The position numbers were made by a program, and so were the translations under genes. A DNA stretch of 34,385 bases from CAZEJK01 sp964512045. Its GTDB lineage: Bacteria > Acidobacteriota > Thermoanaerobaculia > Thermoanaerobaculales > Sulfomarinibacteraceae. Below are positions 23,924-31,684 of the stretch, in pieces. Location of the stretch: contig CAZEJK010000032.1 of assembly GCA_964512045.1 (NCBI GenBank), positions 1 to 34,385 on the forward strand. Reading direction: 5' to 3'. Numbering within the stretch: the first letter of the stretch is position 1; each line of letters starts with the position of its first letter. The notes below the pieces were generated by a model. That model saw only the letters and a list, made by a program, of their open reading frames with translations. It searched no databases and was not told the DNA's origin.

Positions 23924-24424
23924 TCAGTCCTGATTGCCGCGCTTCAGCTCCTGCAGCGGTGCCCAGCGCGGGTCGATCTCGTCGCCATCCCCGTCGGAAG
24001 GTAGGTCCACGTGCCCTGGGCACGATGCCCCGCACACGATCCGCATCGGTAGCGCGAGCACGACCTGCTCAGCAGCCAGCTCGGCAACATCCAGCTCGTC
24101 GCTGGTGGTAAACGTCACATCCAGGTCCTCGTCGTCCAGCTCGAGCTCTTCCGGCAGCTCTGTGTCCGGACGCCGCAGCTCGATCTCGAACTCCTCGGAT
24201 ACCGTCCATGGTACTGGAGCCAGGCACCGCGAGCACAGCAGCTCGCCGTCGCCGTCGATGGCACCCTTGACCAGCATCCCCTGTCCCCGGCGCTGAACCG
24301 ACCCTCGGATACGCACCTCGACTGCTCCGGCCACCCTGCCCGGATCAAGCTCGTTGCCCACCAGCGTGATGTTGGTGTCAAACTGGATCGGGTGCTTCTC
24401 ACACTTGGTCAGATCGATGTACAC
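23924..24424 (-). CDS. yceD: YceD-family (DUF177) protein
   Basis: 166 residues. A GTG start at 24424 (VYIDLTKCEK) has AGGAGG 5 nt upstream and lies in a leader 20 nt after the predicted start site. The core has GAIDGDGELLCSRCLAPVPW with the conserved CxRC pair and a later CGASCPG pair, so the four cysteines could bind zinc. An acidic stretch (ELELDDEDLD) sits in the middle. Members are encoded with rpmF and are linked to 23S rRNA accumulation and ribosome assembly. It is the first gene of the yceD-rpmF-plsX-fabD-fabG operon. Confidence 0.88.
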   Translation of the reverse strand: MYIDLTKCEKHPIQFDTNITLVGNELDPGRVAGAVEVRIRGSVQRRGQGMLVKGAIDGDGELLCSRCLAPVPWTVSEEFEIELRRPDTELPEELELDDEDLDVTFTTSDELDVAELAAEQVVLALPMRIVCGASCPGHVDLPSDGDGDEIDPRWAPLQELKRGNQD

Positions 24425-24450
24425 CGGTGCCTCCTCCACCGAGGCGGGCC

Positions 24451-24478
24451 AGTATACCATCCGACTGTCCAAGGTCAA
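24451..24478 (-). promoter_or_regulatory. Sigma-70-type promoter of the yceD-rpmF-plsX-fabD-fabG operon
   Basis: On the minus strand TTGACC (24473-24478), 16-nt spacer, TATACT (24451-24456). It is the best-matching promoter in the window. The -35 box overlaps the last codon(s) of the preceding membrane-protein gene (stop at 24475). Confidence 0.8.
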
Positions 24479-25311
24479 TCGGGACGCACGTCCGCCGATC
24501 CGGTCTGTTGCGAGCCGATCAGTGCCCAGTCTTCGGCGAGCCACACCGGCCGATCCAGCACGGTGACCGCTGCAACACCGACCGCCACGACCGACAGGGC
24601 CGTCCACAGCGCACTGCCCACCCCCGGCACGAAGCGCAGGGCCAGCAACAGCCCGACGCCCACCAGCACCTCGACGCTGACCGGCACGAATCGTGGCGTG
24701 AGCAGCCGCACGATGGATCCCCCAAGCAGTCCCCCCAGTAACGCCAGGCCGACTCCCTTGGCAAGCACCGCTGCGATCACCGCAGCTGTTACGAACGGCA
24801 TCGACAGCACCGGCCCCAGGCCCAGCAGGGCAACGATCACAGCGACCAGGGTCGCCACGAACAGCATTCCGGCAATCGCGGTCCGACTCGGCTCGCGCAC
24901 TGCGCGGAGGCAGCCTCGCCGGCACCACACCGGAAACAGCGCGGCGAGACCGGTCGTCATCACCAACCAGAACCCCACGGTCACGGTTCTCAACCCCAAC
25001 CGGGTCCGCGCTGCGTCCACCCCGCTTCCCTCTGTCAGCATGGCAGCCAGCGAGGTCAACGCGACCGTCCGTCCTTCCACCACGGCGCCCGGCGCTCGCT
25101 CCACGGAGCCGAACACCGCTACCACATCACCACCGACGTGCGCTGTGCTCCCGAGCACGACGTCGGATCCCAAAGCGACCACATCGCCGCGCACGCTCCC
25201 GTCCACTCGGAGCTCGTGGAGCAACGCGTAGCGGTTGTCAGGCATCTCCTGAGCGCCGAGTGGAGCTGCAAGAGCAGCCGCCACGAGCACGAGAGCGAAA
25301 CAACGGGTCAC
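24475..25311 (-). CDS. Secreted/membrane protein with bactofilin-like repeat
   Basis: 278 residues. A signal peptide (CFALVLVAAALAAPLGAQ) is followed by a short polymer-forming, bactofilin-like beta section (about 33-75: VDGSVRGDVVALGSDVVLGS, GGDVVAVFGSVE). The rest is five to six hydrophobic helices. Membrane proteins with this layout are common in envelope-stress gene sets, but no function is known to me. The GTG start at 25311 overlaps the preceding stop by 4 nt. It forms a unit with the sigma factor and candidate anti-sigma gene, so it may be a target or effector of that system. Confidence 0.6.
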   Translation of the reverse strand: MTRCFALVLVAAALAAPLGAQEMPDNRYALLHELRVDGSVRGDVVALGSDVVLGSTAHVGGDVVAVFGSVERAPGAVVEGRTVALTSLAAMLTEGSGVDAARTRLGLRTVTVGFWLVMTTGLAALFPVWCRRGCLRAVREPSRTAIAGMLFVATLVAVIVALLGLGPVLSMPFVTAAVIAAVLAKGVGLALLGGLLGGSIVRLLTPRFVPVSVEVLVGVGLLLALRFVPGVGSALWTALSVVAVGVAAVTVLDRPVWLAEDWALIGSQQTGSADVRPD

Positions 25312-25781
25312 TGGAGGACACGCCTCCGACGCGTGCGCGCCAGCGCCAGAGCACCGGCCAGTGCCACGCCCAGTCCGAGGAGGTGCCCACCGCTGGGCAC
25401 GATGTGCGCTGCGGCCCTCTGCACGTCCAGCAGCACTCCACCCGCCTCGCTCATGAGGTGCACGGCTGACACCAACGCAGAGACGTCCCCTGAGGAGCCA
25501 CTGACGCCCCAACCTGGAACACCACCAAGAACACCCATGCCCACCAACAGGACGCCAGAGGACACCGCAACCGGTGCAACGCTCAGCCACCGCACCCATC
25601 GCGGCCGCGGAGACAGATGAGACAGCACTCGTCGCTGCATCTCCGGATCTTCCGGCGGGATACCGGCCCTGATCGCCTCGAGTGTCGCCCTCAGCTCGTC
25701 AGCGTCCTCTCCACCAGTGAGCAGCTCGAGGTCCTCCTCGATGAACGCCTGCACGACACGACGGTTGTGATCTCCGGTCAC
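25308..25781 (-). CDS. Candidate anti-sigma factor (membrane)
   Basis: 157 residues from a GTG at 25781, which has AGGAGG 5 nt upstream (a GTG at 25808 overlaps the sigma-factor stop but has no such site). A cytoplasmic acidic part (FIEEDLELLTGGEDADELRA) comes before a membrane helix (WLSVAPVAVSSGVLLVGMGVLGG) and a second one near the end (LLGLGVALAGALALA). It lacks the HxxxCxxC zinc motif of many anti-sigma factors. The call rests on its place directly after an ECF sigma gene and on the topology; it could equally be an unrelated membrane protein. Confidence 0.5.
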   Translation of the reverse strand: MTGDHNRRVVQAFIEEDLELLTGGEDADELRATLEAIRAGIPPEDPEMQRRVLSHLSPRPRWVRWLSVAPVAVSSGVLLVGMGVLGGVPGWGVSGSSGDVSALVSAVHLMSEAGGVLLDVQRAAAHIVPSGGHLLGLGVALAGALALARTRRRRVLQ

Positions 25782-25804
25782 GGGATCCTCCTCGCGAAGC
25801 GCGC

Positions 25805-26386
25805 TCACGTGACGTACTCCGCTAGCTCGTTGCGTAGTACGTTATGGGCCCGGAAAAGTTTGTTCTTGATCGTGCCGAGGGGACGCCCCTGGAGGTCCGC
25901 AATCTCCTGATACGAGAGACCGGCGAAGTGGCGTAGCAGGATCAGCTCCCGGTACTCCGGGCGCAGATCGTCGATCACCTGCCGCAGCCGTTGCGACAGC
26001 TCGCGATTCTCCAAATGCTGCAACGGGTCCCGGCCGCCATCCGGGAGCCGGCTCTCCACCGGTTCGCCGTCCGCATCACGACCCTCCAAAGGCATCGTGA
26101 GCACCCGCCGCCGACGCAGCTGGTCGATCGCCAGGTTGTGCGCAATCCGGAACAGCCAGGTGGAGAACTTGTACCGTCGATCGAACCGCCCCAGCGCTCG
26201 CCACGCACGCAAGAACGCCTCCTGTGTCAGCTCCCGCGCGACGTCGAGATCGCCCACCATCTGTGACACGAAGGCAGAGACCCGTCGCTGATACCGCTTC
26301 ACCAGCACGGCGAACGCCGCCTCATCGCCCTCTGCGGCCAACAGCACGAGCTCCTCGTCGCTCGCCGATTCCCCCGTCCCAACCAT
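25805..26386 (-). CDS. ECF (RpoE-type) sigma factor
   Basis: 193 residues. Region 2 covers FAVLVKRYQRRVSAFVSQMV and ELTQEAFLRAWRALGRFD to FSTWLFRIAHNLAIDQLRRR. Region 4 covers RPEYRELILLRHFAGLSYQE and IADLQGRPLGTIKNKLFRAH. It directs RNA polymerase to extracytoplasmic-stress promoters. There is no clear Shine-Dalgarno; TATCAT lies 8 nt before the ATG, so the transcript may be nearly leaderless. It lies 44 nt after the biotin carrier gene and upstream of the candidate anti-sigma. Confidence 0.93.
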   Translation of the reverse strand: MVGTGESASDEELVLLAAEGDEAAFAVLVKRYQRRVSAFVSQMVGDLDVARELTQEAFLRAWRALGRFDRRYKFSTWLFRIAHNLAIDQLRRRRVLTMPLEGRDADGEPVESRLPDGGRDPLQHLENRELSQRLRQVIDDLRPEYRELILLRHFAGLSYQEIADLQGRPLGTIKNKLFRAHNVLRNELAEYVT

Positions 26387-26430
26387 CGCCGGTCATGATA
26401 CATCGACGGCTCGGCTGGTGTACTGAAGGG

Positions 26431-26940
26431 TCACAGCGCCTCGAGCTCGACGAGCACCGTGCCCGCCTCCACCGCCTGTCCTGGCTCCACGTGCACGGCG
26501 ACCACACGGACGGCACCGTCAGCCTCGAGCTCGTTCTCCATCTTCATCGCCTCCAAGACCACGAGCGTCTGGCCCTGGTCCACCTCGTCGCCGACGGAGA
26601 CCGGCACCTTGACGACTCGTCCCGGAATCGGCGCCTCGAGCTGTCCTCCCAGCCCACTGCGCTGGCTCGCCGCCAGCTCGAGCGCCTCGATCGGAGTCAG
26701 AACATCGAACAGGAACTCCCGCTCCGCGAGGCACAGGCGGTACCCACGCCGCGGCAGGCGCTGAAACGCCAGCTCGTAGCTGGCGGCCGTCTCCAGATCG
26801 CGCATCGACGCCCGGCTCTGGCTGACGCAGGTCACATCAACCACGCGGCGCACGCCGTCCAGAACGACCTCGAACCCTTCCGGCGTGCGGTTGACCTCGA
26901 CCTGATGCTCTCCTCCCTGGCCCCGAACTGTCCATTTCAT
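26431..26940 (-). CDS. Biotin carboxyl carrier protein of acyl-CoA carboxylase
   Basis: 169 residues. The C-terminal biotinyl domain (about 100-169) has IPGRVVKVPVSVGDEVDQGQ and the EAMKMENEL motif with biotinylated Lys133. The first 95 residues are a beta-rich domain seen in carriers of acyl-CoA carboxylases. GGGAGG precedes the ATG at 26940, which overlaps the biotin carboxylase stop (ATGA), so translation is coupled. Confidence 0.9.
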   Translation of the reverse strand: MKWTVRGQGGEHQVEVNRTPEGFEVVLDGVRRVVDVTCVSQSRASMRDLETAASYELAFQRLPRRGYRLCLAEREFLFDVLTPIEALELAASQRSGLGGQLEAPIPGRVVKVPVSVGDEVDQGQTLVVLEAMKMENELEADGAVRVVAVHVEPGQAVEAGTVLVELEAL

Positions 26941-28466
26941 CTCGGGTACCTCCCGTGGGCCATCCTCAGACCCTCCTCCCACCAGCTGCCGTCACGCGCG
27001 TACGCGAACGGATCCTTCGGACCCCGCTGCGCGGCCATCGTTGCCAGGCACGCCGCAGCAATCACCGCCGCCTGCTCCGCGTCCGGATCCTGGCGCCCAT
27101 GGAGCCGCTCGAGCTGCTCTGAGGAAAGGATCTCATCCAGCATCCCGGTGTGAAGATCGCCCGCCCGGAACGCCTCCAGGTCGATCAGTGCACGAAACAG
27201 CGGAAGCGTCGTCGCGATCCCACCAACCATGTACTCCTCGAGCACCCTGCCAAGACGTTCGACCGCCAGCGCCCGATCTGGCGCCCAGGCGATCACCTTC
27301 GCGAGCATCGGATCGTACTCCAGGGGCACCACGCTCCCCTCGGTGACACCCGAGTCGATCCGTACACCCGGTCCGCTCGGCCTGCGCAGCAACGAGATCG
27401 TGCCCGGTGAGGGGGCGAAGTTGCGCAGCGGATCCTCCGCGTAAACCCGGCACTCGATCGCATGACCGCGCGGCACGAGATCGTCCTGCCTCCAGCTCAA
27501 CCGCTCGCCGAGAGCGAGTCGGATCTGCTCGTGCACCAGATCGACTCCGTACACCTCCTCGGTCACTGGGTGCTCCACCTGGAGTCGGGTGTTCATCTCC
27601 AGGAAGTAGAACTGCTTGTTCTGATCCAGCAAGAACTCCACCGTGCCGACCGTGACGTACTCCGCTGCCCTGGTGATGGCGACTGCAGCTTCGCCAATCC
27701 GCTGGCGGAGCTCTGGATCCACTGCCGGGGACGGACACTCCTCAACCACCTTCTGGTGTCGACGCTGGATCGAGCACTCGCGCTCGCCGACGTACACCAC
27801 GTTGCCGAAGCGGTCGGCCGCCACCTGGATCTCGACGTGGCGCGGCTTCACCACCAGACGCTCCACGTATACGCGCGGGTCGCCGAAGTACGCCGCCCCT
27901 TCCGACTGAGCCCGCTCCAGCGCCCCAGCCAGCTCCTTGCGAGACGCGACCTGGCGCATCCCCTTGCCGCCACCACCCGCCACCGCTTTGAGCAGGACCG
28001 GCAGACCATGGGTGTCCACGAACGCCTCGAGCTGGGCCAGGTCGGTGATCGGCTCCATCAGGCCCGGAATCAGCGGTGCTCCCACCCTGGCGGCGAGCTT
28101 GCGGGACTCGGTCTTCGAGCCCATCAGCGCGATCGCCTCTGGCGACGGTCCGACCCACACCAGCCCGGCGTCGCACACCTGCCGTGCGAACTCCGAGTTC
28201 TCTGCGAGAAACCCGTAGCCCGGGTGCACCAGGGTCGCACCACTCCGCCGGGCCACCTCGATCATCTTGGCGCCCACCAGGTAGCTCTCCGAAGCTGGCG
28301 CGGGCCCGATCGGGTACGCCTCATCGGCGCGTAAGACATGTGGTGACAAACGATCCACCTCGGAGTAGACCGCCACCGTCCGGATCCCCATCTCGCGGCA
28401 CGCACGGACGATCCGCACCGCAATCTCACCTCGGTTGGCGATGAGCAGCTTCATCGGTGCTGACAT
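26937..28466 (-). CDS. accC: Biotin carboxylase subunit of acyl-CoA carboxylase
   Basis: 509 residues. It starts with MKLLIANRGEIAVRIVRACR, then LVHPGYGFLAEN, the ATP-grasp glycine loop VAGGGGKGMR, CSIQRRHQKVVEE and EMNTRLQVEHPVTE. The last roughly 60 residues extend beyond the usual end of AccC. It carboxylates biotin with bicarbonate and ATP. The first ATG has GGGAGG close upstream; an ATG four codons in also fits. The neighbours (carboxyltransferase upstream, carrier downstream) suggest a propionyl- or acyl-CoA carboxylase rather than the AccABCD system. Confidence 0.92.
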   Translation of the reverse strand: MSAPMKLLIANRGEIAVRIVRACREMGIRTVAVYSEVDRLSPHVLRADEAYPIGPAPASESYLVGAKMIEVARRSGATLVHPGYGFLAENSEFARQVCDAGLVWVGPSPEAIALMGSKTESRKLAARVGAPLIPGLMEPITDLAQLEAFVDTHGLPVLLKAVAGGGGKGMRQVASRKELAGALERAQSEGAAYFGDPRVYVERLVVKPRHVEIQVAADRFGNVVYVGERECSIQRRHQKVVEECPSPAVDPELRQRIGEAAVAITRAAEYVTVGTVEFLLDQNKQFYFLEMNTRLQVEHPVTEEVYGVDLVHEQIRLALGERLSWRQDDLVPRGHAIECRVYAEDPLRNFAPSPGTISLLRRPSGPGVRIDSGVTEGSVVPLEYDPMLAKVIAWAPDRALAVERLGRVLEEYMVGGIATTLPLFRALIDLEAFRAGDLHTGMLDEILSSEQLERLHGRQDPDAEQAAVIAAACLATMAAQRGPKDPFAYARDGSWWEEGLRMAHGRYPR

Positions 28467-28527
28467 GCACCCTCCCTTCCGACGCCCCGCATGGCCTGGG
28501 GTCTGCAGCAGCGCTGTCGCGCTGAGA

Positions 28528-30075
28528 TCACAACGGGATGTTCCCGTGTCGCTTTGGCGGCATCGTGTCCCGCTTTCCGTGCAGCATGGAGAACGCAGCG
28601 ATCAGCTTGCGCCGGAGCAGGCGCGGTGCGATCACCTCGTCGATGTACCCCCTCTGGGCCGCCACGAACGGGTTGGCGAACGCGTCGTCGTACGAGGCCA
28701 CGAGCTCCTGACGACGCGCCTCGGAGTCCTCGGCACCGTTGATCTCGTTTCGGTACAAAATGCTGACCGCTCCCTGAGGCCCCATTACGGCGATCTCCGC
28801 GGTGGGAAACGCGAGGTTGACATCGGTCCGGATCTGCTTGGATCCCATCACGCAGTACGCACCACCGTACGCCTTGCGCGAGATCACGGTGACCTTCGGC
28901 ACCGTCGCCTCCGCGAGCGCGTACAGGAGCTTGGCGCCGTGACGGATGATCCCTCCCCACTCCTGCGCTGTTCCGGGGAGGAAGCCGGGAACGTCCTCCA
29001 CGATCCACAGTGGAATATTGAAGGCATCACAGAAACGGACAAACCGCGCACCCTTCACTGACGCGTTGATGTCGAGCGTGCCGGCCAGGTGCGTGGGCTG
29101 GTTGGCGATGACGCCGACGGACTGGCCACCGAGCCGTATGAAGCCGACAACGATGTTCTTGGCGTAGTGCTCGTGCACCTCGAAGAACTCGTTGTCGTCC
29201 GCGGCCCATGTAATGATCTTCTTGATGTCGTAGGGCCGGTTGGGATCCTCGGGGACGAAGTCGTCAAGCTCAGGGATCTCTCGGTCTACCGGATCGCTCG
29301 TCTCCACCACCGGAGGTTGCTCGGCGTTGTTCGACGGAACGTAGGAGAGCAGTCGCCGGATCATGGCCAGGCACTCGGTATCGCTGCTGGCCGCAAAGTG
29401 GGCAACCCCAGAGGTGGTGTTGTGCGTCATCGCCCCGCCCAGCCGCTCCTTGGTCACCTCCTCGTGGGTCACCGTCCGGATCACGTCAGGCCCTGTGATG
29501 AACATGTACGAGGTGTCCTCGACCATGAGCACGAAGTCGGTGATCGCGGGCGAGTACACCGCCCCACCGGCGCACGGCCCCATGATCGCCGAGATCTGCG
29601 GCACGACCCCAGAGGCGAGGGTGTTGCGCAGGAAGATCTCTGCGTAGCCGGCAAGCGACGCGACACCCTCCTGGATCCGAGCTCCACCCGAGTCGTTGAG
29701 CCCCACCACCGGCGCCCCGACCTTCATCGCGAGATCCATCACCTTGCAGATCTTCGCGGCGTTGGTCTCGGACAGGGAGCCGCCAAACACGGTGAAGTCT
29801 TGGGCGAACACAAACACCGGACGACCGTCGACGCGACCGTGACCGCAGACGACGCCGTCGCCGGGAACCTTGGACTGCTCCATGCCAAAGTCCGTGCAAC
29901 GGTGCGTGACAAGAGCATCCATCTCCTCGAAGGTCCCCTCGTCACAGAACAGCTCCACCCGCTCCCGCGCGGTGAGCTTGCCCGCATCATGCTGACGTTC
30001 AATCTTGTCCTCACCGCCGCCACGACGGTTTTCGGCAAGCATCCGATCGAGTCGTTCGACGACTCTCCTGCTCAT
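28528..30075 (-). CDS. Acyl-CoA (propionyl-CoA-type) carboxylase carboxyltransferase
   Basis: 515 residues of the PccB/MmdA family, with fused N- and C-terminal crotonase-like halves. The N-half has QDFTVFGGSLSETNAAKI, LNDSGGARIQEGV and MGPCAGGAVYSPAITDF. The C-half has GVIANQPTHLAGTLDI, DVPGFLPGTAQEW and RKAYGGAYCVMGSKQI. It carries the carboxyl group from biotin to acyl-CoA. The substrate-specificity position after AYGGAY is Cys408, whereas propionyl-CoA carboxylase has Asp there and acetyl-type enzymes have Ile, so the substrate is not predictable. AGGAGG lies 5 nt before the ATG at 30075. Methylmalonyl-CoA decarboxylase would be another option, but a biotin carboxylase next door favours carboxylation. 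Confidence 0.93.
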   Translation of the reverse strand: MSRRVVERLDRMLAENRRGGGEDKIERQHDAGKLTARERVELFCDEGTFEEMDALVTHRCTDFGMEQSKVPGDGVVCGHGRVDGRPVFVFAQDFTVFGGSLSETNAAKICKVMDLAMKVGAPVVGLNDSGGARIQEGVASLAGYAEIFLRNTLASGVVPQISAIMGPCAGGAVYSPAITDFVLMVEDTSYMFITGPDVIRTVTHEEVTKERLGGAMTHNTTSGVAHFAASSDTECLAMIRRLLSYVPSNNAEQPPVVETSDPVDREIPELDDFVPEDPNRPYDIKKIITWAADDNEFFEVHEHYAKNIVVGFIRLGGQSVGVIANQPTHLAGTLDINASVKGARFVRFCDAFNIPLWIVEDVPGFLPGTAQEWGGIIRHGAKLLYALAEATVPKVTVISRKAYGGAYCVMGSKQIRTDVNLAFPTAEIAVMGPQGAVSILYRNEINGAEDSEARRQELVASYDDAFANPFVAAQRGYIDEVIAPRLLRRKLIAAFSMLHGKRDTMPPKRHGNIPL

Positions 30076-30133
30076 GAATCCCTCCTCTTCTCGTGTCCCA
30101 CCGGTGTGAGGCCCTCCTGGTTCGACGGCTGGC

Positions 30134-30162
30134 ATTCTACATCGGCATGGGGACAGTGACGA
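30134..30162 (-). promoter_or_regulatory. Candidate promoter of the acyl-CoA carboxylase operon
   Basis: On the minus strand TCGTCA (30157-30162), 17 nt, TAGAAT (30134-30139), giving a leader of about 50 nt before the carboxyltransferase ATG. The -10 sequence and spacing equal those upstream of tolQ. Confidence 0.5.
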
Positions 30163-30172
30163 GCAGCAAAGC

Positions 30173-30201
30173 TTGACGCCCACCTCGCCCGTCGGTAGCG
30201 T
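30173..30201 (+). promoter_or_regulatory. Candidate promoter of the tldD-like gene, leaderless
   Basis: TTGACG (30173-30178), 17 nt, TAGCGT (30196-30201). A start site 7 nt after the -10 box coincides with the GTG at 30208, which has no Shine-Dalgarno sequence. Confidence 0.5.
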
Positions 30202-30207
30202 GCACGG

Positions 30208-31509
30208 GTGGTCCAGTGGAGTCCCCCGCACCAGCCAGCGTTCGATCCGTCCTGGCTGTCAGAGCTCGCCGAGCAGCTCCAGGAGACCTCGAGCTCCACT
30301 GCTCAGCTCGTTGACCTGTACCTGGAGCGTCGTCTCGAGACCCGTGTCAGCCGCCACGGCACCGCCTTCAGCAGCGGCGCATGGTGCCACGATGGAGCGG
30401 CGAGTCGCTGGCTCCTTCCGGGTCATACCGTGATGCGCTCGTGCAACGGTGTCACCTCCTCCGCTCTCGCCGGGCTCCTCGAGATGGCGGACCGGTCGAT
30501 CGTTGTTCCACGCAGCCCTAGCGGCTCGACGGTCCCGCTGACGCCACCGCAGGAGTGGGAAGCGTGGGCCGCTCTGTGGGTCGAGAAGCTGGAAGGCTCC
30601 GCCTCGATCCGCTGCCTCCAGCGACGCGCGGTCGTACTGGTGGAGGGCGCCGTTGTCCCGGTGGAGTCGCCTCCCCTCGTGACCGTCCACCGCTCCGGCA
30701 GCAGGCCGGCATCGCTGTTGGCTGTCTGGGACCACCCTGATCTGGATCGGTGGATTCACGAGCTTGCCGCGCCCGGCCCGAGCCGAACCACATCCATGCA
30801 GCCAGGCTCGCGAGTACCGGTGGTCTTCCGCAGCGGAGCGGCGGGCTCCGTGCTCCACGAGCTCCTCGGTCATCTGCTCGAGTCGGACCTCGTCCTGGAG
30901 GGCTCCTCCCCGTTCGCGGCGGCGGCGTCCGCGGAGGTGACGGATCGCTCGCTGTCGGTGACCGACGATCCGACGCGATGGGACCTACCCGGCGCGTTCA
31001 CCGCCGACGACGAGGGAGTGGCGGCACGAGCAGCTCAGCTGGTCGAGGGCGGGCGGCTCTCCGCTCTGCTGTGCGATCGAGCCGGCGCAGCACGCCTCGA
31101 TCAACCACCTGGACGCGGACGCCGGGCGAGCTGCTCCCAGCCACCAACGCCGCGAATGTCCAACCTGGTCGTAACGAAGGGCTCCGCACCTGCCGACGAG
31201 ATCGAGCAGGAGGTCACCCGCGGCATCGTCGTCACCCGGTGCGGCGGTGCCACCGTCGATCCGGTCAGTGGTCGGCTGTCAGTGCTCGTCGAGCGCGGCT
31301 GGGAGATCCGGCGGGGGCGCCGTCGCCGCGCCCTTGCCCCCGTGGTACTGACCGGCACCGCCCTCGAGGTGCTGGCCAGCCTCGCCCCCGCGATCGGCGA
31401 CGACCCCGCCGCCGAGTGGCGACACGGCTGGTGCGGCAAGCGCGGCCACGTTTTGCCAACCGGTACCGAGGTCCCGACACTGCGCTTCGACGGCTTCACC
31501 TGCGCGTAG
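30208..31509 (+). CDS. tldD: TldD-like metalloprotease subunit
   Basis: 433 residues of the TldD/PmbA family. The zinc motif HELLGH (217-222, HExxxH) defines the TldD subunit. The C-terminal part has FRSGAAGSVLHELLGHLLES around it, then GRRASCSQPPTPRMSNLVV, which corresponds to the family RxxSxxxxPTPRMTN segment. With PmbA it forms a heterodimeric peptidase that trims modified peptides such as microcin B17 and removes certain unfolded proteins. It is shorter than typical TldD (about 480). The start is a GTG at 30208, leaderless by the promoter at 30173-30201. The PmbA-like partner is 175 nt downstream. Confidence 0.85.
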   Translation: MVQWSPPHQPAFDPSWLSELAEQLQETSSSTAQLVDLYLERRLETRVSRHGTAFSSGAWCHDGAASRWLLPGHTVMRSCNGVTSSALAGLLEMADRSIVVPRSPSGSTVPLTPPQEWEAWAALWVEKLEGSASIRCLQRRAVVLVEGAVVPVESPPLVTVHRSGSRPASLLAVWDHPDLDRWIHELAAPGPSRTTSMQPGSRVPVVFRSGAAGSVLHELLGHLLESDLVLEGSSPFAAAASAEVTDRSLSVTDDPTRWDLPGAFTADDEGVAARAAQLVEGGRLSALLCDRAGAARLDQPPGRGRRASCSQPPTPRMSNLVVTKGSAPADEIEQEVTRGIVVTRCGGATVDPVSGRLSVLVERGWEIRRGRRRRALAPVVLTGTALEVLASLAPAIGDDPAAEWRHGWCGKRGHVLPTGTEVPTLRFDGFTCA

Positions 31510-31684
31510 AAAACAACCTTGCCACCAAGCCGCGACGTGCGCACAGCGGTGTGCATCGAGATGGCTCACTGGTCACGATCGAACCGATGTACGGGTTCCC
31601 CCGTTCTTCGTGGCTCCGCGGCCGCTCGTCTTCCGCGCGGCCTGCAAGCGACACCCCACCGCAACGCAGGTATTATGAGGGCCG
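31510..31684 (+). promoter_or_regulatory. Gap between tldD and pmbA-like genes with possible promoter
   Basis: Within these 175 nt, GCGACA (31648-31653), 17 nt and TATTAT (31671-31676) form a possible promoter whose start site would fall 2 nt before the pmbA-like ATG. A short GAACC/GGTTC stem lies near 31582-31598. Otherwise nothing is visible. Confidence 0.4.

Noticed and set aside
29089..30159. A 356-codon plus-strand open frame opposite the carboxyltransferase
   Set aside because: Antisense to a gene with full family motifs; no recognisable domain of its own.
31510..31684. Possible tRNA-like stems between the tldD- and pmbA-like genes
   Set aside because: No T-loop GTTCRA consensus or cloverleaf could be formed; only short local stems.
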